From contig NZ_JBPKBI010000011.1 in NCBI RefSeq assembly GCF_051388935.1, forward strand, positions 166,864 to 230,863: 64,000 nucleotides of DNA. Direction: 5' to 3'. This DNA comes from Yinghuangia sp035454725. Lineage in GTDB: Bacteria; Actinomycetota; Actinomycetes; Streptomycetales; Streptomycetaceae. The position numbers were made by a program, and so were the translations under genes. Under the pieces are notes generated by a model that was not told where the DNA came from, did not search any database, and saw only the letters and a program-made list of their open reading frames with translations. This document shows positions 7,885 through 16,771 of this stretch, piece by piece (positions within the stretch are counted from its first letter, which is position 1; every line of letters begins with the position of its first letter).

Positions 7885-10755
7885 ATGGAAATGCCAACCA
7901 CGCAACTGCTGTTCGACGGAGCGGTCACCGGCTTGGTGATCGGGCTGCTCGCCATGGGCATCGTGCTCGTGAACCGCTCCACACGTGTCATCAACTTCGC
8001 CGTCGCCAATATGGGCCTGGTCGGGTCCGCGCTGTTCGCCCTGCTGGTTGTGCGCTACAGCGTGCCGTACTGGATCGCCCTGGTGATCTGCCTGCTGGCC
8101 GGCACGGTCTTCGGCGCGATCATCGACCTCGCGGTAGTACGAAGGCTGTTCAACGCGCCGCGCGTGATCGTCCTGGTCGCCACCATCGGGGTCGCCCAAC
8201 TCGCGCTGACGATCATCACGTCGTACCCCGACTTGGACGACTACACCAACGACACCTATCCCGTTCCGTGGTCGGGGAGTTGGTCGCCGACCGACGACCT
8301 GAAGATCACCGGCGCGCAACTCGCCATCCTGGTCACCGTGCCGGTCGCCGCCGTGGCGCTGGCGCTGTTCCTCGGCCGGACCACCATCGGCCGCACGGTC
8401 AAGGCCGCCGCCGACAACCCGGAACTCGCCCGGCTCAACGGCATCAGCCCCAAACTGGTCTCCACCGCCGTATGGGCGATCGCCGGTCTCCTCGGCACCG
8501 TCTGCATGATCCTCATCCAGGGCCAGCAGGGCTCCCTGACGCAAATCACCGAGCTCGGCCCCGGCACCCTGCTGCGTGCCCTGGCCGCAGCGGTGATCGC
8601 GCGGATGATGTCGTTCCCGATCGCGCTGGGTGCGGGTGTGCTGCTGGGCCTGGTCCAGTCGTTCATCCAGTTCAACTGGCTCGACCAGCCGGGGCTGACC
8701 GACCTCGTCCTCCTCGTCCTGGTCCTCGTGGCGGTGTTCTTCGTCTCCCGGGGACGCGACACCGAGTCCTCGACGTTCTCCTTCGCCCCGAAGATCAAGC
8801 CCGTCCCGGAACGACTCAAGGGCGTGTGGTGGGTCCGCCACATGGAACGCGGCGGCCTGCTGTTCCTCGGCCTGATCGCGGTCATCCTGCCACTCATGAT
8901 CACCCAGCCGTCGAGGCACCTGACCTACACCGTCATTCTCGGCTACGCGATCTGCGCGGCCTCCGTGACTGTACTGACCGGCTGGGCCGGGCAACTGTCG
9001 CTGGGACAAATGGCGTTCGCGGGACTCGGCGCTCTCACGGCAGCCGCACTGAACCGCGGGCTGCGCATCGAACTCGGCGACAGCGTCTACGTGTACCGAG
9101 GCCTGGCCTTCCCCGCCGCCGTCCTCGTCGCCGCCCTGGTCACCGCCGCAATCGCCGCGATCATCGGCGCCGGGGCACTACGGGTACGCGGGCTCCTGCT
9201 GGCCGTCAGCACGTTCGCGTTCGCGGTCGCCGCCGAGCAATACCTGTATCGGCGCGAGACGTTCCACGACGAGGGCATGGACATCGCCTCGTTCCCGCGC
9301 AGTTCGGTGTTCGGCATCGACATCACGAGCCAACGCGCCTACTACTACCTGGTGTTGATCGTCCTGGTCGTGGTGCTGATCGTCGTCGGGCGGCTGCGCC
9401 GCTCCGGTGTCGGCCGGACCACGATCGGGGTGCGCGACAACCCGGCCACCGCCGCCGCATACACGGTCGCCGCCGCGCGGGTGAAGCTTCGGGCGTTCGC
9501 CCTCGCGGGCGGCATCGCCGGACTCGGCGGCGCGCTGCTGGCCGGGGCGGTGCAGACGGTGCCGTACACCGACAAGTACTTCCTCAGCCCGGACTCCCTC
9601 GTCCTGGTCTCGATCGTCGTCATCGGCGGTCTGGGGTCGGTGTCCGGACCTGTTCTCGGGGCGCTGTGGGTCATCGGCCTGCCGGCGATCTTCCCCGAGA
9701 ACGAGATCATCCCGATGCTGACCTCCAGCCTCGGCCTCCTCGTTCTCCTGCTGTACTTCCCCGGCGGCCTCGTCCAAATTGGCTACGCCATCCGCGACGG
9801 TCTGTTGGGTTGGGCTGACCGCAAACTCGGCCCGGCTCCGCCGGCGAAGACCGCCACAGCGGCCCCCAAGGCGCTCACTCGCACCGAACACACACCCCTT
9901 GCACCGGGCATTCCAGTCCTCGCCACCCGTGACATACGCGTGCGCTTCGGGGGCCGCACCGCTGTCGACGGCGTGTCCGTCGAGGTTCACCAGAACGAAA
10001 TCGTGGGTCTCATCGGCACCAACGGCGCCGGCAAATCCACGCTGATGAACGCGATCGGCGGATTCGTCCCCGCGAGCGGCACCGTCGAACTCCTCGGCAA
10101 GGACGTCTCCGGCAAAGCCCCCGCCGCCCGTGCGCGCGCGGGCCTCGGCCGAACGTTCCAAGCGGCAACGCTCTTTCCGGAGCTGACGGTCAGTGAGACG
10201 GTGCAGATCGCCTTGGAGGCACGCGGCCGGACCGACATGCTGTCCACTGCTCTGCATCTGCCGCACACGTTCGGGCGGGAGAAGGCCAAGCGCTCCGAGG
10301 CAGCCGATCTGATCGACTTCCTCGGACTCGGGCGCTACGCCGACGCGTTCATCGGCGACCTGTCCACCGGCACCCGCCGCATCGTCGAACTCGCCGGCCT
10401 GCTGGCGCTGGACGCCCGCGTGCTGTGCCTGGACGAGCCGACGGCCGGCGTCGCGCAGCGCGAAACCGAGGCATTCGGGCCGCTGATCCAGGAGATTCGC
10501 CGCGAACTCGGCGCCTCCATGCTCGTGATCGAGCACGACATGCCGTTGATCATGGGGATCAGCGACCGCGTGTACTGCCTGGAGACCGGCCGCGTGATCG
10601 CCGCCGGCGAGCCCGCCGCCGTACGCAACGACCCCAAGGTCATCGCGAGTTACCTCGGCACCGACGAACGCGCCATCGAACGCAGCGGCGCGACGACGTC
10701 CCGCGAAACAGACGCGGCGAAGAACCCCGTGGGCGGAATCAGCGCCACCCGGTGA
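7885..10755 (+). CDS. LivH-LivM-LivG triple fusion (two permeases plus ATPase of a branched-chain-type ABC importer)
   Basis: One 956-residue polypeptide carries three subunits that are usually separate. LivH-like permease is about residues 1-290, LivM-like permease about 315-640 (VTGWAGQLSLGQMAFAGLGA is the conserved permease motif), and LivG-like ATPase about 675-930. The ATPase has Walker A GLIGTNGAGKST, signature LSTGTRR and Walker B VLCLDEPTAGVA, including the long LivG-type insertion before the signature. With the MFS-LivF protein upstream and the two receptors, it completes an importer. A high-GC hairpin region and the assembly gap follow. The substrate is not deducible, though the neighbouring glycosidases and sugar-acid enzymes suggest a carbohydrate-derived ligand. 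Confidence 0.9.
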   Translation: MEMPTTQLLFDGAVTGLVIGLLAMGIVLVNRSTRVINFAVANMGLVGSALFALLVVRYSVPYWIALVICLLAGTVFGAIIDLAVVRRLFNAPRVIVLVATIGVAQLALTIITSYPDLDDYTNDTYPVPWSGSWSPTDDLKITGAQLAILVTVPVAAVALALFLGRTTIGRTVKAAADNPELARLNGISPKLVSTAVWAIAGLLGTVCMILIQGQQGSLTQITELGPGTLLRALAAAVIARMMSFPIALGAGVLLGLVQSFIQFNWLDQPGLTDLVLLVLVLVAVFFVSRGRDTESSTFSFAPKIKPVPERLKGVWWVRHMERGGLLFLGLIAVILPLMITQPSRHLTYTVILGYAICAASVTVLTGWAGQLSLGQMAFAGLGALTAAALNRGLRIELGDSVYVYRGLAFPAAVLVAALVTAAIAAIIGAGALRVRGLLLAVSTFAFAVAAEQYLYRRETFHDEGMDIASFPRSSVFGIDITSQRAYYYLVLIVLVVVLIVVGRLRRSGVGRTTIGVRDNPATAAAYTVAAARVKLRAFALAGGIAGLGGALLAGAVQTVPYTDKYFLSPDSLVLVSIVVIGGLGSVSGPVLGALWVIGLPAIFPENEIIPMLTSSLGLLVLLLYFPGGLVQIGYAIRDGLLGWADRKLGPAPPAKTATAAPKALTRTEHTPLAPGIPVLATRDIRVRFGGRTAVDGVSVEVHQNEIVGLIGTNGAGKSTLMNAIGGFVPASGTVELLGKDVSGKAPAARARAGLGRTFQAATLFPELTVSETVQIALEARGRTDMLSTALHLPHTFGREKAKRSEAADLIDFLGLGRYADAFIGDLSTGTRRIVELAGLLALDARVLCLDEPTAGVAQRETEAFGPLIQEIRRELGASMLVIEHDMPLIMGISDRVYCLETGRVIAAGEPAAVRNDPKVIASYLGTDERAIERSGATTSRETDAAKNPVGGISATR

Positions 10756-10782
10756 CGCCGGTCGGGGACCGGGCGCCGCGGC

Positions 10783-10897
10783 NNNNNNNNNNNNNNNNNN
10801 NNNNNNNNNNNNNNNNNNNNNNNNNNNNNNNNNNNNNNNNNNNNNNNNNNNNNNNNNNNNNNNNNNNNNNNNNNNNNNNNNNNNNNNNNNNNNNNNN
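10783..10897. other. Assembly gap (115 N)
   Basis: A run of 115 unknown bases lies between the LivHMG stop (10755) and the GH3 gene. It marks a scaffold join. No coding region can be followed across it, and adjacency of the two flanking genes rests on scaffolding. Confidence 0.99.
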
Positions 10898-10960
10898 ACA
10901 CCCGCTCGGCACGCCCGCATCACCCGCCCCCAAGTACCGCCCAGACAAGGAGAACTCGGA

Positions 10961-13342
10961 ATGTCCACTCGGTCGTGGAGCTCCGACGACATCACCAAAC
11001 TGCTGTCCAAGCTGACGCTTGAGCAGAAGATCGCCCAACTCGGCGGGTTCAGCGTCGCGGACCTCCTCGTCCGAGGCAGCGGCAGTCTCGAAACGGGCCC
11101 GGTCACCGACCTGACGAGGCTTCCGGCGCTGCGTCCGCACGGTGTGGGGCACTTGTCTCTGGGCTGGTTCCTCGGGAGGGACGCGGAGAGCCTGCGAACC
11201 CAAGTTGGGCAGGTTCAGGCCGCTGTCCGCGATGTGTCGCCGTTCGGTATCGGCGCGCTGATCCACTTCGAGGGCATCAGCGGTCTGGTTCATGACTCCG
11301 GGTCGCAGTTCCCAACGGCTTGGGCGCAGGCGGCCACGTGGGACCCGGAGTTGGCCCGCCGGTCCGCCGCGGTGACCTCCGCGCACATGCGCAACGCGGG
11401 GATCCAACTGCTGTTCTCCCCGGTCATGGACATCAACCGCGATCCGCGCTGGGGCCGCGTCCACGAGACGTACGGCGAGGACCCCGAACTGGCCGCGCAG
11501 TTCTCCGTCGCGTTCGTGCGCGGCATCCAAGGAAGCGGGCAGGACAACGAAGTGCTGGCGACCGGCAAGCACTTCGTCGGATATGGGGCGTCCGAAGGGG
11601 GGCTTAACCAGGCGATCACGCAACTGGGCCGCCGGGCCCTCGTCGACGAGTACGCCGAGCCGTTCCGGCGGGCCATCGCCGAGGCCGGGCTGTCGGTGGT
11701 CATGAACTCGTACAACGAGATCGACGGCGTACCCGCGTCGGCCAACCGCTGGCTGCTCACCGAACTCCTGCGCGACACCCTCGGCTTCGACGGCATGGTG
11801 GTCAGCGACTACGACGCGGTCAACCTCCTGCGCACCACCTACCACACCGCAACAAGCCCCGGGGAGGCGGCAGTTGCGGCCCTGACCGCAGGCTTGGACG
11901 TCGAACTGCCGGGCGACCCCAACTACTCCCACCTCGCCGAGGAGGTCGCCGCCGGACGCATCGACGAGCAGGTCATCGACACCGCGGTCGCACGCGTCCT
12001 CACCGCGAAGGCCCGCACCGGCCTGATCCCGGCGTTCAGCCCACCGCCGACCACCGCCGCGGCCGTGACCGTGGACACGGTGGAGGCGGCCGAGGTCCGG
12101 CGGGCGATCGCCGCGCGCGGTGTGGTGCTGCTGGACAACGACGGCACACTGCCGCTGACCGCCGGCGACAAGCGGATCGTGGTGGTCGGGCCCGCAGCCG
12201 ACGAACTGCGTGTTCACTTCGGCGCGTACACGTCGGTCTCGTCGGCCGAGATGCCGATCGGCATGATGGCTGTGATGTCAGGGCAGGTCCCCGGCGTGGA
12301 CCCGGCGACGTTCGTGTTCACCGACATCTTCCAGACCCGCATGCCGGGTATGGACCCGACCTTCGAACAGGTCGCACGGCGGCTTCACCCCGATGCCCCC
12401 ACCGTTGTGGAGGCACTGCGGGCGCACGACGCCAAGATCGACTACGTGCGGCTCGGCAGCTTCGAAGCCGACGCCGAACAGCCGCTCCAAGCCGCGGCGG
12501 TCGCTGTCGCGGTGGCCGACGCCGACCTGGTCGTCGCGGTCGTCGGCGAACGCACCGGCTGGGTTGGCAACAACACCGCCGGCGAAGGCCAGTCCACCGC
12601 GTCCCCCTCGCTGCCCGGAGACCAGGAAGACCTCATCGACCTGATCGCCGCAACCGGCAAGCCGCTCGTCACCGTCGTGATTTCGGGCCGTCCCCTGCTC
12701 CTGGACCGCGTCGCGCGGGCGTCCAACGCAGTCCTCCTCGCCCCGCTACTGGGCGAGGAAGCCGGCCCCGCGCTCGCCGACGTGCTCTTCGGGGCGGTCA
12801 ACCCCAGCGGCAAACTCCCCAGCACCTTCCCCCGGCACCTGGGCCAGATTCCGATTTACCACGGTCACCACTACGGCAGCGGCTACGGTCATCCCACCGG
12901 AACGCGGCACGGTTACGGGGACTTGGATGATCAGAGTCCGCTGTACGCGTTCGGCCACGGCCTTTCGTACAGCACCTTCGAGGTGGCCCTCGACGAACGG
13001 GCTGCTCCGGCAGTCGAGTTCGCTCGGGGGACCATCCGCGCCCGGCTCACCGTCACCAACACCGGCGGCATCGCTGGTGAGACCGTCGTCCAACTGTATG
13101 CCCGCGACGAAGCGGCCTCCGTGGTCCGGCCGGTACGGCAGTTGCTCCGGTTCGCCCGCGTCAGCCTGACGGTGGGGGAGACCCGGCACATCGTCCTGGA
13201 GGCCCCCCTCGAACGGCTCCACTACACGATGGTCGACGGCCGCCGCGGCATCGAAGCCGGCGACATCACTGTCATGGCGGGCACGAGCAGCGACGACATC
13301 GCGTGCGCCGCGACGATCACCATCCCCGCTTATGTGGTCTGA
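10961..13342 (+). CDS. Glycoside hydrolase family 3 (beta-glucosidase/beta-xylosidase type)
   Basis: This is a retaining exo-beta-glycosidase of 793 residues without a signal peptide, so it probably acts on imported glycosides in the cytoplasm. The GH3 N-terminal barrel covers about 1-330 with DPRWGRVHETYGEDP and TGKHFVGYG, and the nucleophile Asp in VVSDYDAV is about residue 283. The GH3 C-terminal alpha/beta sandwich is about 380-640, and a fibronectin III-like domain closes the protein (about 690-770). The ATG at 10961 has AAGGAG 8 nt upstream. It sits between the importer and the second receptor on the same strand and is probably co-regulated with them. Specificity within GH3 (glucoside, xyloside, arabinoside) cannot be assigned by eye. 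Confidence 0.93.
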   Translation: MSTRSWSSDDITKLLSKLTLEQKIAQLGGFSVADLLVRGSGSLETGPVTDLTRLPALRPHGVGHLSLGWFLGRDAESLRTQVGQVQAAVRDVSPFGIGALIHFEGISGLVHDSGSQFPTAWAQAATWDPELARRSAAVTSAHMRNAGIQLLFSPVMDINRDPRWGRVHETYGEDPELAAQFSVAFVRGIQGSGQDNEVLATGKHFVGYGASEGGLNQAITQLGRRALVDEYAEPFRRAIAEAGLSVVMNSYNEIDGVPASANRWLLTELLRDTLGFDGMVVSDYDAVNLLRTTYHTATSPGEAAVAALTAGLDVELPGDPNYSHLAEEVAAGRIDEQVIDTAVARVLTAKARTGLIPAFSPPPTTAAAVTVDTVEAAEVRRAIAARGVVLLDNDGTLPLTAGDKRIVVVGPAADELRVHFGAYTSVSSAEMPIGMMAVMSGQVPGVDPATFVFTDIFQTRMPGMDPTFEQVARRLHPDAPTVVEALRAHDAKIDYVRLGSFEADAEQPLQAAAVAVAVADADLVVAVVGERTGWVGNNTAGEGQSTASPSLPGDQEDLIDLIAATGKPLVTVVISGRPLLLDRVARASNAVLLAPLLGEEAGPALADVLFGAVNPSGKLPSTFPRHLGQIPIYHGHHYGSGYGHPTGTRHGYGDLDDQSPLYAFGHGLSYSTFEVALDERAAPAVEFARGTIRARLTVTNTGGIAGETVVQLYARDEAASVVRPVRQLLRFARVSLTVGETRHIVLEAPLERLHYTMVDGRRGIEAGDITVMAGTSSDDIACAATITIPAYVV

Positions 13343-13430
13343 GGAACACGAACAAGGTGGCCGCAGGCGACTTCCTTGTCACATGCGTGCCCGCACCCTG
13401 CCGACCGACACTGATAAGGATCCACGGACC

Positions 13431-14729
13431 ATGAGACGCAACCGCTCCAGAGGCCGCACCGCCGTGGTGGGCGCCGCTGTCGCCGCGCTCGTCGCCGCCG
13501 GGTGCGGCGCGGGCGAGAACGACGACGCCGGCGGCCCCGGTGAGCCCTTCGCTCCCCCCGCTGCGGACATCGCGCCCGGAGTGACCGACACGACCATCAA
13601 AGTCGGCATCACCTACCCCGACCTGTCTGCGATCAGGCAGTTGGTCAACATCGACCACGGCGACTACGAGGCCGTATACACCGCGTTGATCACCAAACTC
13701 AACGCCGACGGCGGCATCAACGGCCGCGTGATCCAGCCCGTCTTCGGGAAGGTCAACCCCCTCGCACCGACGTCCGCGCAGGAAGCCTGCCGGAAACTGA
13801 CCCAGGACGAAAAGGTCTTCGTAGCCCTCGGCAGCTTCAACGCCGACGAACCCCTGTGCTATGTGGGGACCAACCAGACCGCCGTCATCGGCGGCCCCCT
13901 CACCGCGAAGAACTACGCACAAGCCCAAGCCCCGTGGTTCTCCTACGCGCGAGGAGGCGACGAAGTCGCCGACGGCCTTGAGTTGTTCGCCCGGCAAAAC
14001 GCCCTCGCCGGGAAGAAGGTTGCGGTCGTCGGTGTCGTCAACGAGCAGGCGCTCGTGCGGGAGATCGCGGTCCCCGCGCTGCAACGGAACGGCGTCAACC
14101 CGGTGGAGACCGCGATTCTGGACACGAATTTCCGCGATGCCGCGGCGGTCGCCCAGCAAACGGCCGCGATAGTCCAGAAGGTGCAGGCCGCCGGAGCCGA
14201 CACCGTCGTCGTGGTCGGCGGTATGGGGCAGCAGTTCCCCATGCAGTTGGAGAAGACGAACTACCGTCCCCAACTGCTGTTCACCGACGTCTCGTCGGCC
14301 GAGGTCTACACCAGGGACACCGCGAAGCACGACTACGGCACCCTGGTCGGCGCCGCGGCCCTGGGCCCGGTCGTCCGCTGGGAGGAGTCGGCCATCCGGG
14401 AATGCATCGCCGACGTCGAAACGGCGATTCCCGCACTGGACGGCAAGGTGTCCCTCGACCCGCGGACCGTGCCCATCGGAAGCCCCACACCGCAGGTGGC
14501 CGTCGAGACAGCGTGCCGCAATCTCGACCTCTTCACCGCCATCGCCACCAAGGCCGGCGACGACCTGACGTACGCGAGCTTCCAGGAGGCCGGCTTCACA
14601 CTCGGCCCCCTCCGAGTCGCAAACTACGTGGACCAGGCCAACTACACCCGCGCGACCCCGCACGGCGCGATCCCCGTGCGCATCTACAGCTACGACCCGG
14701 AGAGAAACGCATACCGGCCGGGGTCCTGA
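13431..14729 (+). CDS. Second Liv-type ABC substrate-binding lipoprotein
   Basis: This 432-residue paralogue of the receptor at 4087-5376 has the same layout: basic N-terminus (MRRNRSRGRT), hydrophobic stretch, lipobox LVAAGC with Cys 25, then the type I binding-protein fold (VTDTTIKVGITYPDL, NADGGINGR, VVVVGGMGQQF). The ATG at 13431 is chosen over upstream in-frame starts because it gives the signal peptide and has AAGGA about 10 nt before it. Divergence between the two receptors is spread over the whole length, which suggests an old duplication with different ligand preference and shared permease. It is followed by a strong bidirectional hairpin. Confidence 0.9.
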   Translation: MRRNRSRGRTAVVGAAVAALVAAGCGAGENDDAGGPGEPFAPPAADIAPGVTDTTIKVGITYPDLSAIRQLVNIDHGDYEAVYTALITKLNADGGINGRVIQPVFGKVNPLAPTSAQEACRKLTQDEKVFVALGSFNADEPLCYVGTNQTAVIGGPLTAKNYAQAQAPWFSYARGGDEVADGLELFARQNALAGKKVAVVGVVNEQALVREIAVPALQRNGVNPVETAILDTNFRDAAAVAQQTAAIVQKVQAAGADTVVVVGGMGQQFPMQLEKTNYRPQLLFTDVSSAEVYTRDTAKHDYGTLVGAAALGPVVRWEESAIRECIADVETAIPALDGKVSLDPRTVPIGSPTPQVAVETACRNLDLFTAIATKAGDDLTYASFQEAGFTLGPLRVANYVDQANYTRATPHGAIPVRIYSYDPERNAYRPGS

Positions 14730-14765
14730 CGCACCGACAGTGATCGGGCGTGGTCGCAGACCGCG

Positions 14766-14806
14766 GCCACGCGAACCAGCCGCCCCTGAAGGCCGGTTCG
14801 CGTGGC
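14766..14806. terminator. Bidirectional hairpin terminator
   Basis: A 12-bp perfect inverted repeat (GCCACGCGAACC / GGTTCGCGTGGC) with further inner pairing lies between the convergent receptor gene and alcohol dehydrogenase gene. There is no T-tract, which is usual for streptomycete terminators. It probably serves both strands. Confidence 0.75.
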
Positions 14807-14850
14807 AGCGAGGCCCAAAGGGCCGCTTGTTCACGAGATGCCCGCATCGC

Positions 14851-15882
14851 TCAGGGCAAACGGGGATCGACGTGGATTTTGGGTCCCGGCCCGGCATCGA
14901 CCGCGCGCTCGCCGGCGAGGACGGCGCCGACCTGGTCCAGGCCGACGGTGGCGGCGACGAGTGGCCGGGGGTCGACGGAGCCGTCCGCGTAGGCGCGGAT
15001 GGTGGCGTCGAGGGCGGGGGACGCGGACAGCACGCCGACGGCGGTCACGTCCTTGAGTGCGAGGGTGCGGGTGTCGATCGTGCTGCGTTCGCCCGCGAGG
15101 CCCACGTAGACGACACGTCCGGCCGGTTCGACCAGGTCCAGGGCCAGGGCGGGCAGGTGCGCGGCGTTCGAGGCGTCGACGACCGCGTCGAACGGCAGAT
15201 GCGGCAGGGCGCCCTCCGACCACACATCCTCGAAGCCGAGGCTGCGTGCGAAGCCGAGTGATTCTTCCGTACGGCCCATCAGATGGACCTCGGCACCGGC
15301 CGCGCGAGCGAACATCGCGACCAGCAGGCCGATAGTCCCCGGGCCGAGGACCAACACCCGGTCACCGAGCCGGAGTTCGCCGGCCTGGGCGGCGCGCAGG
15401 GCGTTGCCACCGGGCTCGACCAGCGCGCCGAGCGCGGCATCGACCGAGTCGGGCAGGACATGCAGCGAGGAGACCGGCACGGCGATTTGCTCGGCCAGGG
15501 CGCCGTCTTGGCCGCCGCTGACGCCGACTTCGCGGAGTGTGTCGCACACGTGGTGGTGTCCGCGCCGGCAGCGGCGGCAGGTTCCGTCGCCCAGCATGGT
15601 GTCGCCCATGACGCGGCGGCCCACCCACTCCGGATCGACGCCGTCGCCCACCGACGCGACGCGGCCTGCCCATTCGTGGCCCAGGCGCATCGGGTACGCG
15701 GAGCGCCCCTGGTGCAAGTACGCCATCTCACCGGTGAAGAACTCCACGTCGGTGCCGCATACGCCGACGCGTTCGACGTCGATGACGGCCTCTCCCGGCC
15801 CCGCGACCGGGGCCGGGACATCCTGCACCGCGTATTCGCCCGGCGCGGTGAGCACGAACGCGCGCATCCGGCGGGTGCTCAC
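14851..15882 (-). CDS. Zinc-dependent medium-chain alcohol/sugar dehydrogenase
   Basis: This is an NAD(P)-dependent dehydrogenase of the MDR family. Catalytic-zinc residues are in GVCGTDVEF and LGHEWAG, and the nucleotide fold is LGPGTIGLLVAMFARAAG. The structural-zinc loop retains only CxxC...C (GTCRRCRRGHHHVC), with Asp or Gly in place of the first Cys, as in some polyol dehydrogenases. A GTG at 15882 overlaps the preceding hydrolase stop (GTGA), which suggests coupling; an ATG 15 nt downstream (15867, giving MRAFVLTAPG) is equally possible. In this operon it could oxidise the free sugar or the C4 hydroxyl of a 2-keto-3-deoxy acid. That role is inference from context. Confidence 0.88.
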   Translation of the reverse strand: MSTRRMRAFVLTAPGEYAVQDVPAPVAGPGEAVIDVERVGVCGTDVEFFTGEMAYLHQGRSAYPMRLGHEWAGRVASVGDGVDPEWVGRRVMGDTMLGDGTCRRCRRGHHHVCDTLREVGVSGGQDGALAEQIAVPVSSLHVLPDSVDAALGALVEPGGNALRAAQAGELRLGDRVLVLGPGTIGLLVAMFARAAGAEVHLMGRTEESLGFARSLGFEDVWSEGALPHLPFDAVVDASNAAHLPALALDLVEPAGRVVYVGLAGERSTIDTRTLALKDVTAVGVLSASPALDATIRAYADGSVDPRPLVAATVGLDQVGAVLAGERAVDAGPGPKIHVDPRLP

Positions 15883-16739
15883 CGCGGTCCGAGCACGTTT
15901 TGGCGCTGGGTGCCGAGGCCTTCGATGCCCAGTTCCATGACATCGCCGGGTTGCAGCCAGACGGGCGGGGTGTGCCCCATGCCGACGCCGGGCGGGGTGC
16001 CGGTGTTGATCAGGTCGCCGGGCTCCAGGACCAGGAACTGGCTGAGGTAGTGGACGATGTAGTGCGGGTCGAAGATCATGGTCTTGCTGCTGCCGTCCTG
16101 GCGGCGGACGCCGTTGACGTCGAGCCACATGTCCAGCGCGAGCACATCGTCGATCTCGTCGGGGGTGACCAGCCACGGCCCGGCGGGGTTGAACGTCTCG
16201 GCGGACTTGCCCTTGGCCCACTGCCCGCCGCGCTCCATCTGGAAGGCGCGCTCGCTGACGTCGTTGACGACCACGTACCCGGCGATCGCGTCGCGCGCCT
16301 GCTCCGCGGAGTCCAGGTAGCTGGTGCGTCGGCCGATCACGATGCCGAGTTCGACCTCCCAGTCGGGTTTGGTGGAGCCGCGCGGAATGCGGACGTCGTC
16401 GTTCGGGCCGACGAGGGTGTTGGGCGACTTGGTGAACAGGATCGGCTCCTCGGGCACGGCCTGCCCGGTCTCGGCCGCGTGGTCGCGGAAGTTCAGTCCG
16501 ATGCACAGGATCTGGTGCGGGCGCGCGATGGGGGCTCCGATTCGTTCTCCGGCGAGAAGCGAGACCTGGCCCGCCGCGGCGCGCTCGGCCACGACAGGAC
16601 GGACGCGGTCGATGCCACCATCGCCGAAGAACGCCTCGTCGAAGTCCGAGACGACGTCGGACAGGTCGACGTACGTCTGGTCGTCGATGCGTGCGACGGG
16701 CTTTTCGGCGCCGGGGGCGCCGATGCGCATGAGATACAC
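15879..16739 (-). CDS. Fumarylacetoacetate hydrolase-family protein, probable 2,4-diketo-3-deoxy-sugar-acid hydrolase
   Basis: This enzyme cleaves a C-C bond in a diketo acid; in the diketo-hydrolase route it would give pyruvate and lactate. The 286-residue product has the short N-terminal domain followed by the FAH fold, with metal-binding acidic residues in DWEVELGIVIGR and VVNDVSER, and the substrate loop in CIGLNFRDHAAE. The GTG at 16739 is preferred (GGAGAA 8 nt upstream), giving MYLMRIGAPGAEKPV, which aligns with the usual start of this family. An ATG at 16730 is the alternative. It overlaps the dehydrogenase gene by 4 bp and follows the lactonase by 32 bp. The exact substrate is inferred from neighbours. 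Confidence 0.87.
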   Translation of the reverse strand: MYLMRIGAPGAEKPVARIDDQTYVDLSDVVSDFDEAFFGDGGIDRVRPVVAERAAAGQVSLLAGERIGAPIARPHQILCIGLNFRDHAAETGQAVPEEPILFTKSPNTLVGPNDDVRIPRGSTKPDWEVELGIVIGRRTSYLDSAEQARDAIAGYVVVNDVSERAFQMERGGQWAKGKSAETFNPAGPWLVTPDEIDDVLALDMWLDVNGVRRQDGSSKTMIFDPHYIVHYLSQFLVLEPGDLINTGTPPGVGMGHTPPVWLQPGDVMELGIEGLGTQRQNVLGPR

Positions 16740-16771
16740 GGGGATCGTTCTCCGTTGTTCGGCTGAGTGGG

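Noticed and set aside
3853..9009. A continuous 1718-codon minus-strand open frame across the receptor and transporter genes
   Set aside because: It mirrors the GC3 bias of the real plus-strand genes; composition is Arg/Gln/His/Asp-rich with no domain, and the opposite strand carries clear families.
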